Source: Burkholderia mayonis
GTDB lineage: Bacteria; Pseudomonadota; Gammaproteobacteria; Burkholderiales; Burkholderiaceae
Length of the DNA stretch: 64,000 bases
Assembly (NCBI RefSeq): GCF_001523745.2
Contig: NZ_CP013386.1
Location: forward strand, 62,001-126,000
Direction of reading: 5' to 3'
Part shown: positions 47,267-56,912 of the stretch, in pieces
Numbering within the stretch: position 1 is the stretch's first letter
Layout: each line of letters begins with the position of its first letter
Notes under the pieces: model-generated
Databases searched by the model: none
Seen by the model: the letters and a program-made list of their open reading frames with translations, nothing else
What the model was told of the DNA's origin: nothing
Made by a program: the position numbers and the translations under genes

Positions 47267-48424
47267 ATGAAAATGAATCGATGGATCGAGGCCGTGTTTG
47301 CGGCCGGCTGCTTATGTACCGCCACGCTCGCGTCGGCGCAGGTGAAGATCGGCGTCACGGTGTCGGCGACGGGCGCCGCCGCGTCGCTCGGCATTCCCGA
47401 AAAGAACACGGTCGCGCTGCTGCCGAAGGAGATCGGCGGCAAGCGCATCGAGTACATCGTGCTCGACGACGCGTCGGACACGAGCCGCGCGGTGCAGAAC
47501 ACGCGCAAGCTGATCGACGAGGATCATGTCGACGCGATCGTCGGCTCGTCGATCACGCCGAATGCGCTCGCGATGATCGACGTCGTCGCGCAAGGCAAGA
47601 CGCCGACGATTTCTCTTGCCGCGAGCGCGCACATCATCGGGCCGATGGACGCGAAGCGCGCATGGGTGTTCAAGACACCGCAAAACGACCGCTTGATGGC
47701 CGACGCGCTCGCCGGCTACATGGCGAAGCACGGCGTGAAGACGGTCGGCTTCATCGGCTTCGCCGATGCGTACGGCGACGGCTGGTATGGCGTATTCAGC
47801 GCGGCCGCGGCGGCGAACGGGCTCAAGATCGTCGCGAACGAGCGCTACAACCGCACCGACGCGTCGGTGACGGGCCAGGTGCTGAAGACGCTGGGCGCGC
47901 GTCCGGACGCGGTGCTGATCGCGGGCGCGGGCACGCCGGCTGCGCTGCCCGCGAAGACGCTGAAGGAGCGCGGCTACACGGGCAAGGTTTATCAGACCCA
48001 CGGCGTCGCGAACAACGATTTCCTGCGCGTATGCGGCAAGGATTGCGATGGCGAACTGCTGCCGGCGGGGCCCGTGCTCGTCGCCGACCAGCTGCCCGAT
48101 TCGAATCCGGCGAAGCAGCCGGCGCTTGCGTACAAGGCCGCGTATGAGAAGGCGTACGGCGCGGGTGCGGTGTCGACATTCGGCGGCCACGTGTGGGACG
48201 CAGGCTTGATGCTTCAGCGCGCGATTCCCGACGCGCTGAAGAAGGCGCAGCCCGGGACGCCGGCGTTTCGCGAAGCGTTGCGGGCGGCGCTCGAGAACGT
48301 CAAGGATTTGCCGGTGTCGCACGGCGTGATCAACACGACGCCCGCCGATCACAACGGCTTCGATGCGCGAGCTCGCGTGATCGTGCAGATCGTCGGCGAC
48401 AAGTGGAAGCTGCAGGCTGATTAA
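47267..48424 (+). CDS. HAAT ABC periplasmic binding protein, second of a tandem pair
   Basis: 385 residues. Signal peptide ends around LASAQ, then VKIGVTVSATGAAASLGIPEKNTVALLPKEIGGKR. It keeps HGVANNDFLRVCGKDCDG, with one more Cys than its paralogue. The GAAASLGIPEKN stretch is closer to the general family than the first copy's VPATLLDIPEKN, suggesting this copy keeps the ancestral site. Ligand unknown. Confidence 0.9.
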   Translation: MKMNRWIEAVFAAGCLCTATLASAQVKIGVTVSATGAAASLGIPEKNTVALLPKEIGGKRIEYIVLDDASDTSRAVQNTRKLIDEDHVDAIVGSSITPNALAMIDVVAQGKTPTISLAASAHIIGPMDAKRAWVFKTPQNDRLMADALAGYMAKHGVKTVGFIGFADAYGDGWYGVFSAAAAANGLKIVANERYNRTDASVTGQVLKTLGARPDAVLIAGAGTPAALPAKTLKERGYTGKVYQTHGVANNDFLRVCGKDCDGELLPAGPVLVADQLPDSNPAKQPALAYKAAYEKAYGAGAVSTFGGHVWDAGLMLQRAIPDALKKAQPGTPAFREALRAALENVKDLPVSHGVINTTPADHNGFDARARVIVQIVGDKWKLQAD

Positions 48425-48722
48425 ATTGCGGTTGCGGCTGCCGCTGCGGGGTAGCGTGGCGAGCGGCGCATCGTGCGTGCTGCGCGGGACGTAGGGCAGC
48501 ACGCGCGGCGGCGAGGGGGCTCATGGGCCTCGCTTGGCGTATCGCGTCCTGCTGCATTGGTTTCACGTCGCTCCGATATGGGCGAGCGGCGCGCCCCGTC
48601 CGTTTGCCGGATGATGGAAGTCGTCCGGCACGGCGGCGAGTCGCGCCGCTTTGCGACAGCGCCTGTCGTGCAGGCCGGATTTCCGTTTTTTCCGTCGACG
48701 CATTCTCAACCGAAGAGACCAC

Positions 48723-49778
48723 ATGGATTTCTCTATCGCGGCGATTCTCGCGCAGGACGGCATCACGACGGGCGCGATCTACGCGCTGTTGTCGCTCGCG
48801 CTCGTGCTCGTCTTCTCCGTCACGCGCGTAATTTTCATCCCACAGGGCGAATTCGTCACCTACGGCGCGCTGACGCTTGCGGCGCTGCAAGCTCAGAAGT
48901 TTCCGGCGACCTGCTGGCTGCTGTTCGTCGCGGGCATCGCGTGCTTCATGCTCGAAGTAGGCGGGTTGATCCGATATCGCGCCCGTCGTCACCAGGTCGC
49001 CCGCACGCTGACGACGCTCGCGAGCCGCTACGTGCTGCTGCCGCTCGCGATCTACTCGGTGACGAGAAGCGTCGCCGCGCAGCCGCTGCCGATGATTGCG
49101 CAGATCGCGCTCACGCTCGCGATCGTCGTGCCGCTCGGACCGTTCATCTATCGGCTCGTGTATCAGCCGATCGCCGAAGGCACGACGCTGCTGCTGCTGA
49201 TCGTGTCAGTCGCCGTGCATTTCGCGTTGGTCGGACTCGGGCTCGTGATGTTCGGCGCGGAAGGTTCGCGTACGACCGCGTTCTCCGACGCATCGTTCGG
49301 GCTCGGCAGCCTGTCGGTCTCGAGGCAGAGCGTCTGGGTGGTCGGTGCCGCGCTTGTGTTGATCGCCGCGCTCTATCTGTATTTCGAGCGCACGCTGTCC
49401 GGCAAGGCGCTGCGCGCGACGTCGGTGAACCGTCTCGGCGCGCGGCTCGTCGGCATCGGCACGTCCGAGGCCGGGCGGCTCGCGTTCACGCTCGCGGCGG
49501 GGCTCGGTGCGCTGTCTGGCGTGCTCGTCGGGCCGCTGACGACGATCTACTACGACTCGGGCTTCCTGATCGGCCTGAAGGGCTTCGTCGGCGCGATCAT
49601 CGGCGGGCTCGTCAGCTATCCGCTTGCGGCTGCGGGCTCGCTGCTCGTCGGCGTGCTCGAATCGTATTCGTCGTTCTGGGCGAGCGCGTACAAGGAAGTG
49701 ATCGTTTTCACGTTGATCGTGCCGGTGCTGCTGTGGCGCAGCCTTGCGGCGCCGCAAACGGAAGACGAGGAGGCGTGA
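48723..49778 (+). CDS. HAAT ABC permease, LivH-like with an extra membrane segment
   Basis: 351 residues against 294 for the LivH-like protein of the first operon. The N-terminus GITTGAIYALLSLALVLVFSVTRVIFIPQGEFVTYGAL is standard, then about 60-70 additional residues (roughly 55-120, including TCWLLFVAGIACFMLEVGG and SRYVLLPLAIYSVTRS) precede the usual VYQPIAEGTTLLLLIVSVAVHF region. The start is the ATG of MDFSIAAILAQDG. It ends 4 bp before the LivM-LivG fusion. Confidence 0.9.
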   Translation: MDFSIAAILAQDGITTGAIYALLSLALVLVFSVTRVIFIPQGEFVTYGALTLAALQAQKFPATCWLLFVAGIACFMLEVGGLIRYRARRHQVARTLTTLASRYVLLPLAIYSVTRSVAAQPLPMIAQIALTLAIVVPLGPFIYRLVYQPIAEGTTLLLLIVSVAVHFALVGLGLVMFGAEGSRTTAFSDASFGLGSLSVSRQSVWVVGAALVLIAALYLYFERTLSGKALRATSVNRLGARLVGIGTSEAGRLAFTLAAGLGALSGVLVGPLTTIYYDSGFLIGLKGFVGAIIGGLVSYPLAAAGSLLVGVLESYSSFWASAYKEVIVFTLIVPVLLWRSLAAPQTEDEEA

Positions 49779-49782
49779 CGCG

Positions 49783-51576
49783 ATGAAGGCGATCTTACGC
49801 AACAAGGCGTTCTGGTTGTTTCTCGTCGTGCTGTTCGTGCTGTTCGTGCTGCCGGCGCTGCCCGGCGCGGTGCGCGTGCCTGAGTATTGGATCACGCTGC
49901 TGAACTATATCGGGCTCTATGCGATCGTCGCGATCGGGCTCGTGATGCTGACCGGGATCGGCGGAATGACGAGTTTTGGGCAGGCGGCGTTCGTCGGCAT
50001 CGGCGCGTACGCGACCGCGTATCTGACGACGACGTACGGTGCGTCGCCGTGGCTCGGACTGATTGCGGGCATCGCGCTGACGGCGCTCGTTGCGCTCGTG
50101 CTGGGCGCCGTCACGATGCGTCTGTCCGGTCATTTCCTGCCGCTCGGGACGATCGCATGGGGGCTCGCGCTGTTCTTCCTGTTTGGCAATCTCGATTGGC
50201 TCGGCAAGTACGACGGGATCAACGGCATCCCCGCGCTCGCCGTGTTCGGTCAAACGCTCGATACGGGCCGCAGCCTCTATTACGTGATCTGGATCGTCGT
50301 GCTCGCGGCGATCGTCTCTGTTCAGAATCTGCTTAATAGCCGACCCGGACGCGCGATCCGCGCGCTGCGCGGCGGCGGCGTGATGGCTGAGGCGATGGGC
50401 GTGAACACCGGATGGATGCGCGTTGCGATCTTCGTTTATGCGGCGGTGCTCGCGTCGATCTCGGGCTTTCTGTATGCACATCTGCAGCGTGCGGTGAATC
50501 CGACGCCGTTCGGGCTGAATCACGGAATCGAGTTCCTGTTCATGGCGGTGGTCGGTGGCGTCGCGCACGTGTGGGGCGCGGTGATCGGCGCGGTGATCGT
50601 CACCGTGTTGCAGGACTACCTGCAGACGCTGCTGCCAAAGCTGCTCGGCGTCGAAGGCAACTTCGAGATCATCGTGTTCGGCGTGCTGATGGTGTTGCTG
50701 CTGCAGTACGCGCGGCACGGCGTTTGGCCCTTCGTTGCGCGGCGCTTTCCGCACGAGCCGGTCGCGCGGGCGCCGGAGCATGCGAAGCCGCTGCCGCAGC
50801 GCGCGCGGCCGCAGGCCGGCGAAGCGCTGCTCGTCGTCGAAAATGTGCGCAAGCAGTTCGGCGGGCTCGTCGCGGTGAACGACGTGAGCTTCAACGTGCT
50901 GGCGGGGCAGATCCTCGGCTTGATCGGCCCGAACGGCGCAGGCAAGTCGACGACGTTCAACCTCGTGACGGGCGTGCTACGGCCGACGAGCGGAGAGATC
51001 ACGTTCCGCGGCGAGCGGATCGACGAACTTGTTTCACGTGAAATCGTGAAGAGGGGCATTGGCCGCACATTCCAGCACGTAAAACTGCTGCCTGGAATGA
51101 CGGCGTTGGAGAACGTCGCGATCGGTGCGCACTTGCGCGGCACGGCCGGCATCTGGCGCAGCATCGTCAGACTGAATGCGAACGAGGAGGCGCGGCTGAT
51201 GGCCGAAGCGGCGAAGCAGATCCGGCGCGTCGGGCTTGAAGCGCACATGTATGACGAGGCTGGCAGCCTCGCGCTCGGCCAGCAGCGGATTCTCGAGATC
51301 GCCCGCGCGCTGTGCAGCGATCCGACGCTATTGCTGCTCGACGAGCCCGCAGCGGGCCTGCGTTATCAGGAGAAACAGCAGTTGGCCGAGCTGTTGCGCA
51401 AATTGAAGGCGGAGGGAATGAGCGTGCTGCTCGTCGAACACGACATGGATTTCGTGATGAACCTGACCGATCGGCTGGTCGTGATGGAGTTCGGCGCACG
51501 AATTGCAGAAGGCTTGCCGCAGGATGTGCAGAAGGATCCGGCGGTGCTGGAAGCTTACCTCGGCGGGGTGGAGTGA
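49783..51576 (+). CDS. LivM-LivG fusion: HAAT permease joined to ATPase
   Basis: 597 residues. Residues about 1-320 are a LivM permease (TGIGGMTSFGQAAFVGIGAYA, GRAIRALRGGGVMAEAMG, VVGGVAHVWGAVIGAV). After a Pro/Arg-rich linker (about 323-345) comes a full LivG ATPase: Walker A GPNGAGKS (382-389), signature SLALGQQRILEIARAL, Walker B LLLLDEPAAGLR. No frameshift or stop lies in the linker. A parS-like site falls inside the ATPase part. Its stop overlaps the next ATG. Confidence 0.93.
   Translation: MKAILRNKAFWLFLVVLFVLFVLPALPGAVRVPEYWITLLNYIGLYAIVAIGLVMLTGIGGMTSFGQAAFVGIGAYATAYLTTTYGASPWLGLIAGIALTALVALVLGAVTMRLSGHFLPLGTIAWGLALFFLFGNLDWLGKYDGINGIPALAVFGQTLDTGRSLYYVIWIVVLAAIVSVQNLLNSRPGRAIRALRGGGVMAEAMGVNTGWMRVAIFVYAAVLASISGFLYAHLQRAVNPTPFGLNHGIEFLFMAVVGGVAHVWGAVIGAVIVTVLQDYLQTLLPKLLGVEGNFEIIVFGVLMVLLLQYARHGVWPFVARRFPHEPVARAPEHAKPLPQRARPQAGEALLVVENVRKQFGGLVAVNDVSFNVLAGQILGLIGPNGAGKSTTFNLVTGVLRPTSGEITFRGERIDELVSREIVKRGIGRTFQHVKLLPGMTALENVAIGAHLRGTAGIWRSIVRLNANEEARLMAEAAKQIRRVGLEAHMYDEAGSLALGQQRILEIARALCSDPTLLLLDEPAAGLRYQEKQQLAELLRKLKAEGMSVLLVEHDMDFVMNLTDRLVVMEFGARIAEGLPQDVQKDPAVLEAYLGGVE
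51030..51045. promoter_or_regulatory. parS-like site (single mismatch), inside the LivM-LivG gene
   Basis: TGTTTCACGTGAAATC. It matches the universal parS core GTTTCACGTGAAAC at 13 of 14 positions. Located 4 kb upstream of parA. Confidence 0.6.
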
Positions 51577-52331
51577 TGGATCAGTCGACGACGCCGGTTC
51601 TCGAGGTGCGGGATTTGTCGGTGCGTTACGGCAAGGTCGAGGCGCTGCATCGCGCGGCGCTGAAGGTCGAAGCGGGGCAGATCGTCACAGTGATTGGCCC
51701 GAATGGTGCGGGCAAGTCGACGCTGCTCAACGCGGTGATGGGGGCATTGCCGACGCACGGCCATGCAGCCGGCACAATCCGCTATCGCGGCGATGACGTG
51801 AGCGCGTTGCCGGTCGAGCAGCGCGTGTCGCGTGGCATGTGTCTCGTGCCGGAAAAGCGGGAGCTGTTCGGTACAATGTCAGTCGAAGATAACCTCGTGC
51901 TGGGTGCGTACCGGCGGAAGATGGCCGGCGACGCGAATTTTCTCGACCAGCTCGAGCCAGTTTTCGCGCTGTTTCCGAGGCTGAAGGAGCGGCGCAAGCA
52001 AGTGGCGGGGACGCTGTCGGGCGGCGAGCGGCAGATGCTCGCTGTCGGGCGCGCGCTGATGGGCAAGCCGGACTTGTTGATGCTCGACGAGCCGAGCCTT
52101 GGGCTCGCGCCGCTGATCGTGAAGGAGATTTTCCATATCATCAGTGCGCTGCGTGGAACGGGCGTGGCGACGCTGCTGATCGAGCAGAACGCGCGCGCGG
52201 CGCTGCAGATTTCCGATTACGGTTATGTGCTCGAGACCGGCGAGATCGCCCTCGACGGTCCGGCGGGCGAACTCGCACGGAATCCCCAGGTCATCGAAAC
52301 CTATCTCGGACTCGCGAAGAAAGCGGTTTAG
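51576..52331 (+). CDS. HAAT ABC transporter ATPase, LivF-like
   Basis: 251 residues with a canonical Walker A GPNGAGKS, signature TLSGGERQMLAVGRAL, and Walker B LLMLDEPSLGLAP. ATG overlaps the fusion gene's stop (TGATG). Last gene of the second HAAT operon; the transcript probably ends at the parS-containing hairpin just downstream. Confidence 0.94.
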   Translation: MDQSTTPVLEVRDLSVRYGKVEALHRAALKVEAGQIVTVIGPNGAGKSTLLNAVMGALPTHGHAAGTIRYRGDDVSALPVEQRVSRGMCLVPEKRELFGTMSVEDNLVLGAYRRKMAGDANFLDQLEPVFALFPRLKERRKQVAGTLSGGERQMLAVGRALMGKPDLLMLDEPSLGLAPLIVKEIFHIISALRGTGVATLLIEQNARAALQISDYGYVLETGEIALDGPAGELARNPQVIETYLGLAKKAV

Positions 52332-52357
52332 CGGCCGCTTCGCGTGCTCTCACCGGC

Positions 52358-52389
52358 GGCGTGTTTCACGTGAAACACGCCGTTTTTTG
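52358..52389 (+). terminator. Rho-independent terminator whose stem is a parS site
   Basis: A perfect 26-bp palindrome (13 bp each side of 52370/52371) is followed at once by six T (52384-52389). It ends the second HAAT operon. The central 16 bp is parS. Confidence 0.8.
52363..52378. promoter_or_regulatory. parS centromere site (perfect)
   Basis: TGTTTCACGTGAAACA, an exact match to the universal 16-bp parS that chromosomal ParB proteins bind. It lies 2.8 kb upstream of parA-parB and just before mnmG. Confidence 0.92.
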
Positions 52390-52412
52390 TTGATCGGCCG
52401 TTCGAACGAGAT

Positions 52413-52440
52413 TCGAGTCAAAAGCTAACCCGCTATAATT
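52413..52440 (+). promoter_or_regulatory. Promoter of the mnmG-rsmG-parAB genes
   Basis: Perfect -10 TATAAT (52435-52440) with a weak TTCGAG -35 at 16-bp spacing, about 54 bp before the mnmG start and just after the parS hairpin. Confidence 0.65.
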
Positions 52441-52493
52441 CGGCCCATACATTTCTCTGATAGGTTCGTGCGTCGTCCTGCGCGAAGTCCGCA

Positions 52494-54467
52494 ATGCTTT
52501 ATCCCATTGAATTTGACGTCATCGTCGTCGGCGGCGGTCACGCCGGCACCGAGGCCGCGTTGGCTTCCGCTCGCATGGGCGCGAAGACGCTTCTGCTGAC
52601 GCACAACATCGAAACCCTCGGCCAGATGAGCTGTAACCCGTCGATCGGCGGCATCGGCAAGGGCCATCTGGTCAAGGAAGTCGACGCACTCGGCGGTGCG
52701 ATGGCGGCCGCCACTGATGAAGGCGGCATCCAGTTCCGTATCCTGAATTCGTCGAAGGGACCGGCTGTCCGCGCGACGCGTGCGCAGGCCGATCGCGTGC
52801 TGTACAAGCAGGCGATTCGTCATCGTCTGGAGAATCAGCCGAATCTGTGGCTGTTCCAGCAGGCGGTCGACGATCTGATGGTCGAAGGGGATCGGGTGGT
52901 CGGCGCGGTCACGCAGGTCGGCGTTCGATTCAGGGCGCGTGCAGTCGTGCTGACGGCCGGCACGTTCCTGGACGGCAAGATCCACGTCGGGCTCAACAAC
53001 TATACAGGCGGCCGCGCTGGCGATCCGGCTGCGGTGTCCCTATCGTCGCGCCTGAAGGCGTTGAAGCTGCCGCAAGGGCGGCTGAAGACCGGTACGCCGC
53101 CGCGTATCGACGGCCGGACGATCGACTTCTCGAAGCTCGAAGAACAGCCGGGCGATCTCGATCCGATTCCGGTGTTCTCGTTCCTCGGGCGGGCCGAGCA
53201 GCACCCACAGCAGCTGCCGTGCTGGGTCACGCACACGAACGAGCGCACGCACGACATCATTCGCAGTGGCCTGGATCGTTCGCCGATGTATACAGGCGTC
53301 ATCGAGGGCGTCGGGCCCCGTTATTGCCCATCGATTGAGGACAAGATTCACCGCTTTGCGTCGAAGGATTCGCACCAGATCTTCCTCGAGCCGGAAGGGC
53401 TGACGACCAACGAGTTCTATCCGAACGGCATTTCAACCAGCTTGCCGTTCGACGTGCAACTCGAGCTCGTGCACTCGATGCGCGGCCTTGAGCAGGCGCA
53501 CATCCTGCGCCCCGGCTATGCGATCGAGTACGACTATTTCGATCCGCGCGCGCTGAAGTCGTCACTGGAAACCAAGGCGATCAATGGCCTGTTTTTTGCG
53601 GGCCAGATTAATGGCACGACCGGCTACGAAGAGGCAGCGGCGCAAGGTTTGCTGGCTGGCATCAACGCAGGCCGCTATGCACAAGAGAAAGCGGCGTGGT
53701 GTCCGCGGCGCGACCAGGCATATCTCGGCGTACTCGTCGACGATCTGGTCACGCGCGGTGTGTCCGAGCCGTATCGAATGTTCACGAGCCGCGCCGAATA
53801 TCGACTGAGCCTGCGCGAAGACAACGCGGACATGCGTCTGACCGAAATCGGGCGCGAACTGGGCGTCGTCGACGACGTTCGATGGGACGCGTTCAACCGG
53901 AAGCGCGACGCTGTTTCACGTGAAACCGAACGGCTGCGCACGACATGGATGACGCCGAAGACGCTGCCTGCCGAAGAGGCGATCGCGTTGCTCGGCAAGC
54001 CGATCGATCACGAATATAGTCTCGCGGAGCTGTTGCGCCGGCCCGGCGTCAGCTATGAAGGCGTGTGCGCGCTGCACGGCGGCGAGTGCGGCCCGGCCGA
54101 ACCGCTGACCGACGACGAGATCCTGCTTGTACAGATCAAGGAGCAGATCGAGATCGGCATCAAGTATCAGGGCTATATCGAGCGCCAAGCCGGCGAGATC
54201 GAACGGAACGGTGCGAACGAAAATACGCGATTGCCCGATGGTATCGACTACACGGACGTGCGCGGTCTGTCGTTCGAGGTGAGTCAGAAGCTGAATCAGT
54301 TCCGCCCGGAAACGATCGGGCAGGCATCGCGGATCTCGGGCGTGACGCCCGCTGCAATCTCGTTGCTGATGGTCCATCTAAAGAAACGCGGGCTCGGCCG
54401 GCGGAAGGGCGCCGACGGCGCCTCGAATGCCGATGCGGAGGCCAAAAACGCCGCGGCGCAGCAATGA
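52494..54467 (+). CDS. mnmG: tRNA uridine 5-carboxymethylaminomethyl modification enzyme MnmG (GidA)
   Basis: 657 residues. FAD-binding [21 protein letters not shown] (Gly motif at 13-18), GidA signatures [16 protein letters not shown] and [21 protein letters not shown], and the C-terminal helical domain. With MnmE it makes the cmnm5 modification at wobble uridines; MnmC, also in this window, completes it. Overlaps rsmG by 4 bp. A parS site lies inside the gene. Confidence 0.97.
   Translation: MLYPIEFDVIVVGGGHAGTEAALASARMGAKTLLLTHNIETLGQMSCNPSIGGIGKGHLVKEVDALGGAMAAATDEGGIQFRILNSSKGPAVRATRAQADRVLYKQAIRHRLENQPNLWLFQQAVDDLMVEGDRVVGAVTQVGVRFRARAVVLTAGTFLDGKIHVGLNNYTGGRAGDPAAVSLSSRLKALKLPQGRLKTGTPPRIDGRTIDFSKLEEQPGDLDPIPVFSFLGRAEQHPQQLPCWVTHTNERTHDIIRSGLDRSPMYTGVIEGVGPRYCPSIEDKIHRFASKDSHQIFLEPEGLTTNEFYPNGISTSLPFDVQLELVHSMRGLEQAHILRPGYAIEYDYFDPRALKSSLETKAINGLFFAGQINGTTGYEEAAAQGLLAGINAGRYAQEKAAWCPRRDQAYLGVLVDDLVTRGVSEPYRMFTSRAEYRLSLREDNADMRLTEIGRELGVVDDVRWDAFNRKRDAVSRETERLRTTWMTPKTLPAEEAIALLGKPIDHEYSLAELLRRPGVSYEGVCALHGGECGPAEPLTDDEILLVQIKEQIEIGIKYQGYIERQAGEIERNGANENTRLPDGIDYTDVRGLSFEVSQKLNQFRPETIGQASRISGVTPAAISLLMVHLKKRGLGRRKGADGASNADAEAKNAAAQQ
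53912..53927. promoter_or_regulatory. parS centromere site inside mnmG
   Basis: TGTTTCACGTGAAACC, with the complete 14-bp core GTTTCACGTGAAAC. It encodes [12 protein letters not shown] codons of MnmG, so the site coexists with coding. About 1.3 kb upstream of parA. Confidence 0.85.
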
Positions 54468-55159
54468 CGGCGCAACGTCGTCAAGCCCCGATTGCCAGCC
54501 GGGAAACGCTGGGAGCATTGCTGTCGGAAGGTGCGGAAGCGTTGGGCGTTGCGTTGAGCGATGCGCAGCACGGCGCGCTGCTCGATTACGTCGCGCTGCT
54601 CGCGAAATGGAACGCGGTCTACAACCTCACCGCGATTCGCGATCCGCGACAGATGCTGGTGCAACACATCCTCGATTCGTTGTCGATCGTTCCGCATCTC
54701 GGCGCGCACGGCGCGGTCGCGACCGCGCTGGACGTCGGCTCCGGCGGCGGTCTGCCGGGCATCGTGCTCGCGATCACGCTGCCTGAATGGCAGGTGACGC
54801 TGAACGACATCGTCCACAAGAAATCCGCATTCCAGACCCAGGCGAAGGCCGAGCTGAAGCTCGGCAATCTGTCGGTCGTGACGGGGCGCGTCGAAACGCT
54901 GCGTCCCGGCGGCGACGTCCCGGGGAAATTCGACGTGATCGTGTCGCGGGCATTCGCGGATCTGGCGGACTTCGTTACACTTGCCCGGCACCTCGTTGCG
55001 CCGGGCGGTTCGATCTGGGCGATGAAGGGCGTGCGTCCCGACGATGAAATCGGCCGCTTGCCCGCCGGCGCGCGCGTCAAGCAAGCGATCCGTCTGACGG
55101 TTCCGTCGCTCGATGCGGAGCGGCATCTGATCGAAGTCGAGCTCGGCGAAGCAATTTAA
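54464..55159 (+). CDS. rsmG: 16S rRNA (G527-N7) methyltransferase RsmG (GidB)
   Basis: 231 residues. SAM-binding motif [10 protein letters not shown] (90-99) after the family segment [25 protein letters not shown]. Methylates N7 of G527 in 16S rRNA. ATG overlaps the mnmG stop (ATGA). The open frame extends upstream inside mnmG and was not used. Confidence 0.97.
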   Translation: MTAQRRQAPIASRETLGALLSEGAEALGVALSDAQHGALLDYVALLAKWNAVYNLTAIRDPRQMLVQHILDSLSIVPHLGAHGAVATALDVGSGGGLPGIVLAITLPEWQVTLNDIVHKKSAFQTQAKAELKLGNLSVVTGRVETLRPGGDVPGKFDVIVSRAFADLADFVTLARHLVAPGGSIWAMKGVRPDDEIGRLPAGARVKQAIRLTVPSLDAERHLIEVELGEAI

Positions 55160-55211
55160 CCGGCGCGCCGTGAGGCGCCCGGACCATTTGAAGAGAAGGA
55201 ACACACCAACG

Positions 55212-55982
55212 ATGGCAAAGATCTTCTGCGTGGCGAACCAGAAGGGCGGCGTCGGCAAGACGACGACGACGGTCAATCTTGCCGCGAGCCTCGCGGCGCA
55301 GGGGCAACGCGTGCTGCTGATCGATCTGGACCCGCAGGGCAATGCCACGATGGGCAGCGGCATCGACAAGGCCGAATGCGAGTCGACTGTCTACGAAGTG
55401 CTGGTCGACGGTGTCACGGTTGCCGACGCGCGCGTGCGTCCCGAAGCGGTGAAGTACGACGTGCTGCCGGCGAACCGCGAGCTCGCCGGCGCGGAAATCG
55501 AGCTGGTGAGCGTGGAGAACCGCGAGCGCCAGCTGAAGGCCGCGCTTGCGATGGTTGCGGACGACTATGACTTCGTGCTGATCGATTGTCCGCCCGCGCT
55601 GTCGCTGTTGACGCTGAACGGTCTGTGCGCGGCGCACGGCGTCGTGATCCCAATGCAGTGCGAATACTTTGCGCTCGAAGGGCTGTCCGACCTCGTCAAC
55701 ACGATCAAGCAAGTGCATGCGAACCTGAATCGCGACCTGAAGGTGATCGGCTTGCTGCGCGTGATGTTCGATCCGCGGATCACGCTGCAGCAGCAGGTTT
55801 CTGATCAACTGAAGGCGCACTTCGGCGACAAGGTGTTCGACGCAGTGATTCCGCGCAACGTGCGGCTTGCCGAGGCGCCCAGCTACGGACTTCCCGGTGT
55901 GGTGTTCGATCGTGGCTCGCGCGGCGCTCAAGCCTACATTCAGTTCGGTGCGGAAATGATCGAGCGGGTGCGCGCGCTTTGA
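55212..55982 (+). CDS. parA: Chromosome partitioning ATPase ParA (Soj)
   Basis: 256 residues, the short form without an N-terminal HTH, typical of chromosomal ParA. Deviant Walker A KGGVGKTT (11-18) and the LIDLDPQGNATMGSG switch. A dimer on the nucleoid that moves ParB-parS complexes. Start is the ATG of MAKIFCVANQ, with GAAGGA upstream. The next gene is parB. Confidence 0.97.
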   Translation: MAKIFCVANQKGGVGKTTTTVNLAASLAAQGQRVLLIDLDPQGNATMGSGIDKAECESTVYEVLVDGVTVADARVRPEAVKYDVLPANRELAGAEIELVSVENRERQLKAALAMVADDYDFVLIDCPPALSLLTLNGLCAAHGVVIPMQCEYFALEGLSDLVNTIKQVHANLNRDLKVIGLLRVMFDPRITLQQQVSDQLKAHFGDKVFDAVIPRNVRLAEAPSYGLPGVVFDRGSRGAQAYIQFGAEMIERVRAL

Positions 55983-56017
55983 GTCGGCCTTCCAGACGAG
56001 AATCGAGGGAACAGAAC

Positions 56018-56905
56018 ATGAATGCGGTAGCGAAGAAAAAGGGTTTGGGACGCGGCCTGGAAGCGCTGCTCGGCGGCAGTGCCGACATCACCGAAGCGGT
56101 GAAGATCGACGGCGCGCCGAACGTGCTCGCGCTCGGCAAGCTGCAGGCCGGCAAGTATCAGCCGCGTACCCGAATGGACGAGGGCAGCCTGCAGGAGCTT
56201 GCCGCGAGCATTCGCGCGCAGGGCGTGATGCAGCCGATCCTCGTGCGACCTATTTCATCTGACAAATACGAGATCATCGCGGGCGAGCGGCGTTTCCGCG
56301 CCGCGCGCCTCGCGGGCCTCGAAGAGGTGCCGGTTCTCGTGAAGGACGTGTCCGACCAGGCCGCTGCCGCGATGGCGCTGATCGAGAACATTCAGCGCGA
56401 GGATCTGAATCCGCTTGAAGAGGCGCACGGCATCCAGCGTCTGCTCGACGAATTCAGTTTCACGCATGAGCAGGCGGCAGAATCGGTCGGCCGCTCGCGC
56501 AGCGCGGTGTCTAACCTACTGCGCCTTCTGAACCTCGCGACGCCGGTGCAGACGATGCTGCTAGCGGGCGATCTCGACATGGGCCACGCGCGCGCGCTGC
56601 TCGCGGTGGATGCCGCGACGCAGATCACGCTCGCGCATCAGGTCGTCAACAAGCGGATGTCGGTGCGTGAGGCGGAAAAGCTGGTCACGCACACGACGAA
56701 GGCCGAACCGACGGTGAAGGCGCGTGCGAAGGACGACGGCGGCCGCGACACGCGGCGCCTCGAAGAAGAGCTGTCGGATCTGCTCGCATCGAACGTGAAG
56801 ATCAAGGTCGGTCGCCGCGGGCGCGGTCAGTTGACGATCGATTTCGGCGACCTCGACGCGCTCGAAGGCATCCTCGCGCGATTGCGCGGCAACGTCACTG
56901 CGTAA
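56018..56905 (+). CDS. parB: Chromosome partitioning protein ParB (Spo0J)
   Basis: 295 residues. The ParA-stimulating motif [12 protein letters not shown] lies at the N-terminus, the CTP-binding arginine patch GERRFRAAR at 89-97, the HTH ([24 protein letters not shown]) binds parS, and a C-terminal dimer domain follows. CTP-dependent sliding clamp loaded at parS sites, three of which lie within 5 kb upstream. Confidence 0.97.
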   Translation: MNAVAKKKGLGRGLEALLGGSADITEAVKIDGAPNVLALGKLQAGKYQPRTRMDEGSLQELAASIRAQGVMQPILVRPISSDKYEIIAGERRFRAARLAGLEEVPVLVKDVSDQAAAAMALIENIQREDLNPLEEAHGIQRLLDEFSFTHEQAAESVGRSRSAVSNLLRLLNLATPVQTMLLAGDLDMGHARALLAVDAATQITLAHQVVNKRMSVREAEKLVTHTTKAEPTVKARAKDDGGRDTRRLEEELSDLLASNVKIKVGRRGRGQLTIDFGDLDALEGILARLRGNVTA

Positions 56906-56912
56906 CGGAGAC

